This document shows positions 60,380-64,000 of a stretch of 64,000 bases of DNA, piece by piece; position 1 is the stretch's first letter, and every line of letters starts with the position of its first letter. The notes below the pieces were generated by a model, which saw nothing but the letters and a program-made list of their open reading frames with translations, ran no database searches and was not told where the DNA came from. This DNA comes from Nemophila menziesii (taxonomy: Eukaryota; Streptophyta; Magnoliopsida; Boraginales; Hydrophyllaceae): positions 45,194,233-45,258,232 of the forward strand of contig JARWIR010000002.1 in NCBI GenBank assembly GCA_029959085.1. Direction: 5' to 3'. The translations under genes and the position numbers were made by a program.

Positions 60380-61290
60380 TCTTCCTTATGACGGATTAGG
60401 AGATGACCTATCCTCATGTTTGTCCCATGTAAATGGTCTACTGTGAGAGGTAAACATATTCCCATCACGCTTCCTAATCTCGTAGAGAGGTTGCTCAAGT
60501 GTCTCCTTTATAACATTCTCCATGCTCCACGTAATGAGCCTCGGTTTCACATCAGAAAGACCTGCCCTGTCAGCTAGATCACCATAATTCTCTCGTTTGT
60601 GACCTAGTTTACCACATGCAAAGCAAAATAATCCCACATTTTTATATTTAAAAGTCACCCACCCTACTCCAGCTTCCTGTCAAAGATAGATACCTAGAGG
60701 AATGGGGTCCAAGACACAGAAAAAAGCACGAAATCTAAGAGTAGGTACAACAGCTGAGTCATCCTTAAGAAAATCAATTTCTTCTAAGTCTGTACGAACT
60801 CTAGCAATATTCCAAATAGTGTTAATGGTATTTTGAATATACGCAAGACCACTCACCTGAAGCCAAGCAGCTGAGTAATTAGAAGTAGTAAAGGTTCCAT
60901 TGAAACCCCACTGCCTTTAGTTAACCCCGCGTGGAAGCCAATCATATTCCCAGACCTAAGGCCCCATAGTCTATCCCGTTCACGCTTACTGTAAATCTCA
61001 AGTTTGAAATAGTTAGGGCATGTTTCAGAGACAGTAACATTACCTCATACTAGCCATCTGTTGAAGACCCAACGTCCAAAGCAAGCTAAATTCTCTCTTT
61101 CGTCTCCCATGACACGGACCATCAACACTCTTCCTTGATCAAGGTGCTCGACCCGTCGTACTTTGATTTCAAGTTCAATAACTCCCACTTCTTCTTCTTT
61201 AGAAGGACCGAGATACATGATTGCTAAAGCATGTTTTGAATGGGTAGCCATAGGATATCTGAATCTGCAATAAGACTTGTAAATGCACAC
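60380..61290 (-). pseudogene. LINE ORF1 remnant: DUF4283 plus CCHC zinc knuckle
   Basis: Starts near 61290. After an in-frame MATHSKHALAIMYLGPSKEE comes VRRVEHLDQGRVLMVRVMGD, then NYFKLEIYSKRERDRLWGLR (the DUF4283 strand-turn region) after a stop. In a shifted frame WLQVSGLAYIQNTINTIWNI, VRTDLEEIDFLKDDSAVVPT, LRFRAFF, and finally the open frame at 60386-60658: TFKYKNVGLFCFACGKLGHK then REN. The knuckle should be C-x2-C-x4-H-x4-C; its last Cys is Tyr here (RENYGD). Role in living elements: RNA-binding chaperone of the LINE particle. No endonuclease follows on this strand because the + strand LINE abuts it. Confidence 0.85.
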
Positions 61291-61299
61291 GTAAACACT

Positions 61300-64000
61300 G
61301 TATAATATATTTAACGTGATATGAAGAGGAGCAAGAACCTTTTGACAGAATAAAATATCAAAGAGAGAGGAGAGAATGTGTTGTTTGTGAAAAGTAAGAA
61401 TGAGAATCGAAAGGACCTTATAAAGTGTGGATTTGTCTTGTTTCTAATCCAAGCAGTGAGATTAAATTGAATTAAGGATCAGGTGGTTCATTCCCAAGTG
61501 ATTAGAGGAGATAAGAGTGTTGTGAAGCCCCAAGTGGACCGCACTAAGTGTAGTGAAGAGTCAAAAGAATCTTGGTAATCTCCATTTGTCCATTGTAATA
61601 ATGATAATACTCTGTTGAACCATGCATGTGTGCCAACTAATAAAATGCTCCATCTCTTAATTTAAACCGATGAAATAATACCTACAACATAAAGATTTAG
61701 TTGTTGTAGAATTTACAGATATAGTTGTTTCCTAGTTAGCTACTAAAACATTATCGCAAGGTCCACTATGGAAAAAATAATACCTACAAGGCCTCATTGT
61801 TAAAGTTGGAAATAACAAGGGTCATATTTTCATAGTCATTTAAATATTAAGGGGCATAGTAACATAGTCATTGATACATAAAGAGACGAATTAACCTATT
61901 AATTGAAATATAAATGGTCAAATTGTCCCAACATATGAAACATAAAGAGCCTTATTGTTAGCCCATTTAATAAAGTTTTTCCAAGTCCCTAAAGTTTGTA
62001 TAGTATGAAGTTGGTATAATAAATTAATGAATTAATAGACACATAATGTAATGAAGCCAACTAGAAACCATTAAGCATTAATAAATACCACAAACATAAA
62101 TAAGCCTTCAATGCACACAAAGAAATATCAAATTTAACCAAAGTTTCAACTACACATCACACAAAGTAGTCTACGCATTTTTTACATTCAAGATAACTTA
62201 GATAAGTGGCACATAGTAATAAAAAATTGCACAAACATTAACATTTTAAATTTGGTCAATCCATTGTCATCTAATTCTTTTAAATTCAAAATTTGAGGAT
62301 ATTTATCAATTTTGTGGTCCCTCCCACTTAATTATTTCCAATAACTCCCAAGGGATCCACATTTGAAGCCTTCACGCCCACATAAGTATTTCCAATTAGA
62401 CCTCACATCAGGTATTGGCCCGGAACCCACTTAACAAAAAAAAACCTTATTTAATTTATTCTTTACTTCTTGAAGTCATATCTTTATATTTTGAAGTCTC
62501 TAACTTTATATATTCTTAGACTATGTTTTTATCCATTAAATCATGTCATAAAATTGTATATGTTGAGAATTGTCTTTTTCTGTAAACAAAAAAGTTTCTA
62601 AAAATGTCATTTCTAACAAATTTTGTGTTATACACTTTTCCATTTGAGCATCACATCTAGTTTTAGAATCGTGCTTATGCCTAATTATCAAAGTGTCAGA
62701 ATTCTGGTTTTTGCGAAAAGTTTCAGCGTGATTCGGAAACCTTACATCTCTTGATCAGGATGTCGATCCAAAACGGGTACCCATTTTGAGTAAGAAAACC
62801 TGATGGCATTTTATTTAAGACGGTGTCGTATTTATTCCTTCATATATTATGACCGTTGAACCAGAGTTGCCCTTGACCTCATATTTATGTGTTTAGAATA
62901 ATTTATCAGGTGCTAATTTCGTTTATAAGACTAAAAATACACTTATATTTCTTTTGACATGTTTTTTTGCACATTTTGTATAGGAAACTAAAACTATAAT
63001 TTTATTGAAGAAACTTTTCTCTTTGGTTTGTTGTATTGACATTATTTTTAGAACGTATCTGCAAATAATTTTTACATAAATTTGATTCATTACATATATG
63101 GTCTTTGAATATGTGTACATCAGTGGTGATCTTAACATCAGCCACCCCAACCTCGATGTCTCATGTTCCATCTTCATCGAGCCTGAGCCCGCTCGCACAT
63201 GTTGCGTCTCCTTCTAGCACAGTCATGCAACTAAACATCTTTCCACAACTACGAATGTTTACTTTCGAATAGCTAAAGATCACCACCAAGACTATCTACC
63301 GTGATTTGCTACCCGGTCAAGGTGGATTTGAAAAGCTTACACCGATTGGATATTCGAGAGGGGGTTCGGTACGCGCATTAGAGTAGAGGTTAAAGCCCTT
63401 AAACCCCACAGTGTTCAAGTCGATAGAGGGGCATGGGGTGATCATGCATGATGGAAGATGGCGATGGGAATGTAAGTTTGTTATACATTAAAAAAGATTA
63501 CTTATTGAGGGTAAATTTGGAAGACCGTTTCACTAAAATAATAACTACATCATTGGTATTAGTAGGTGGGCAATGACAAAGAGGGATTCAAACCACCTTC
63601 TACGGATTAAAAGCCATGACGTCAATATTTTCATATCTAGTAACATTTCTATGATTATGTTGAACATGAAGAACCACAATAGAGATATATACATCAGACT
63701 TTTAAAATACATATATTACATATTTAACTTTTTTTCCCTTACTTGTTTGTTTACCTAAATCCGTCAAACAATTTCACTTTTATATTTATATATTTTGGCT
63801 TATATATTTTTCACTAAAAGCTATCTAAATACGAGAATCTACATGAGAGACGAACTCGTTAAATTGTTATAATTACTATCACCCCTATATCTATTTTCTA
63901 TATTTTCTTAAATTACATAAACTCCTTACATAATTATTGGTTTTTCAAAATTTAAATTTATAATAGATTAAATCACAAAAGAGTACAACACAATATAAGA
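61300..64000. other. No gene recognised
   Basis: Mostly AT-rich single-copy DNA. 61300-61450 may include the 5' leader of the - strand LINE. 63120-63480 is distinctly less AT-rich and on the + strand reads ATPTSMSHVPSSSSLSPLAH, a serine/proline-rich frame, then FEKLTPIGYSRGGSVRALE with interrupting stops; I could not assign it. The small frames at 62923-63198 (-) and 63573-63758 (+) have no family features. Confidence 0.35.

Noticed and set aside
57500..61290. Twin-priming product of a single LINE (5' part inverted)
   Set aside because: The inverted ORF1 lies downstream of the 3' part, the opposite of the twin-priming order.
1..64000. CRISPR arrays, rRNA genes, bacterial operons
   Set aside because: No regularly spaced short repeats, no rRNA-like conserved stretches, and all recognisable proteins are plant retroelement or plant helicase fragments.

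Overview
This looks like a pericentromeric-type or otherwise gene-poor stretch of an AT-rich flowering-plant nuclear genome. The evidence is plant-type LINE remnants (ORF1 with a DUF4283 domain and a CCHC knuckle; ORF2 with APE endonuclease, reverse transcriptase, zf-RVT and RNase H), tRNA-derived SINEs with poly-A tails, foldback elements, and fragments of an SDE3/MOV10-like SF1 RNA helicase. I see no intact, confidently functional protein gene, no rRNA, no true tRNA gene and no CRISPR. I cannot place the species more closely than angiosperm, probably a eudicot.

The dominant structure is nested direct segmental duplication. Block X (1-8843) recurs at 48629-57263, and a 0.78 kb piece of it recurs at 35955-36734. 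Block Y (a helicase fragment, fragments of an unrecognised gene, and a LINE ORF1 piece) occurs three times: about 18990-22745, 31571-35954 and 44431-48628. Block Z (unrecognised exons, LINE ORF2 and a non-coding tail) occurs twice: 24157-31570 and 36730-44430. X, Y and Z are themselves diverged relatives: all carry parts of one ancestral module in the order helicase fragment, unknown gene, LINE, tail. Older, more diverged relatives lie at about 14340-16490 and 16490-18990. The last large event was a tandem duplication of Z-Y-X: copy 1 is 24157-36734 and copy 2 is 36730-54636, followed in copy 1 by a deletion of about 6.07 kb.

Region by region: 1-1605 is a decayed LINE ORF2 and its 3' flank. 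1610-14340 is a long gene-free interval, apparently inserted in the X lineage, with an (ATT)n tract, a MITE-like inverted repeat, CCGG-rich clusters, a 62-bp tandem duplication and GCGC palindromes. 14340-24160 holds old copies of the module, a 106-bp foldback hairpin and helicase copy 1. 24157-44430 holds the Z1-Y2-X fragment-Z2 series with two short SINEs and one 0.3 kb SINE. 44431-57263 is Y3-X2. 57264-61290 holds a second, different LINE: its ORF2 on the + strand, with the RNase H domain split by an AT-rich insertion, abutting a LINE ORF1 remnant on the - strand. 61300-64000 has no recognisable gene.

The parts do not form a working pathway. They are a record of repeated duplication, microhomology-mediated breakage and transposition acting on one module. 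The most useful leads are the triplicated, catalytically broken SDE3-like helicase, the unidentified duplicated gene (exons at 26119-26268 and about 26590-26905), and the SINE insertion with its perfect empty site in the sister copy.
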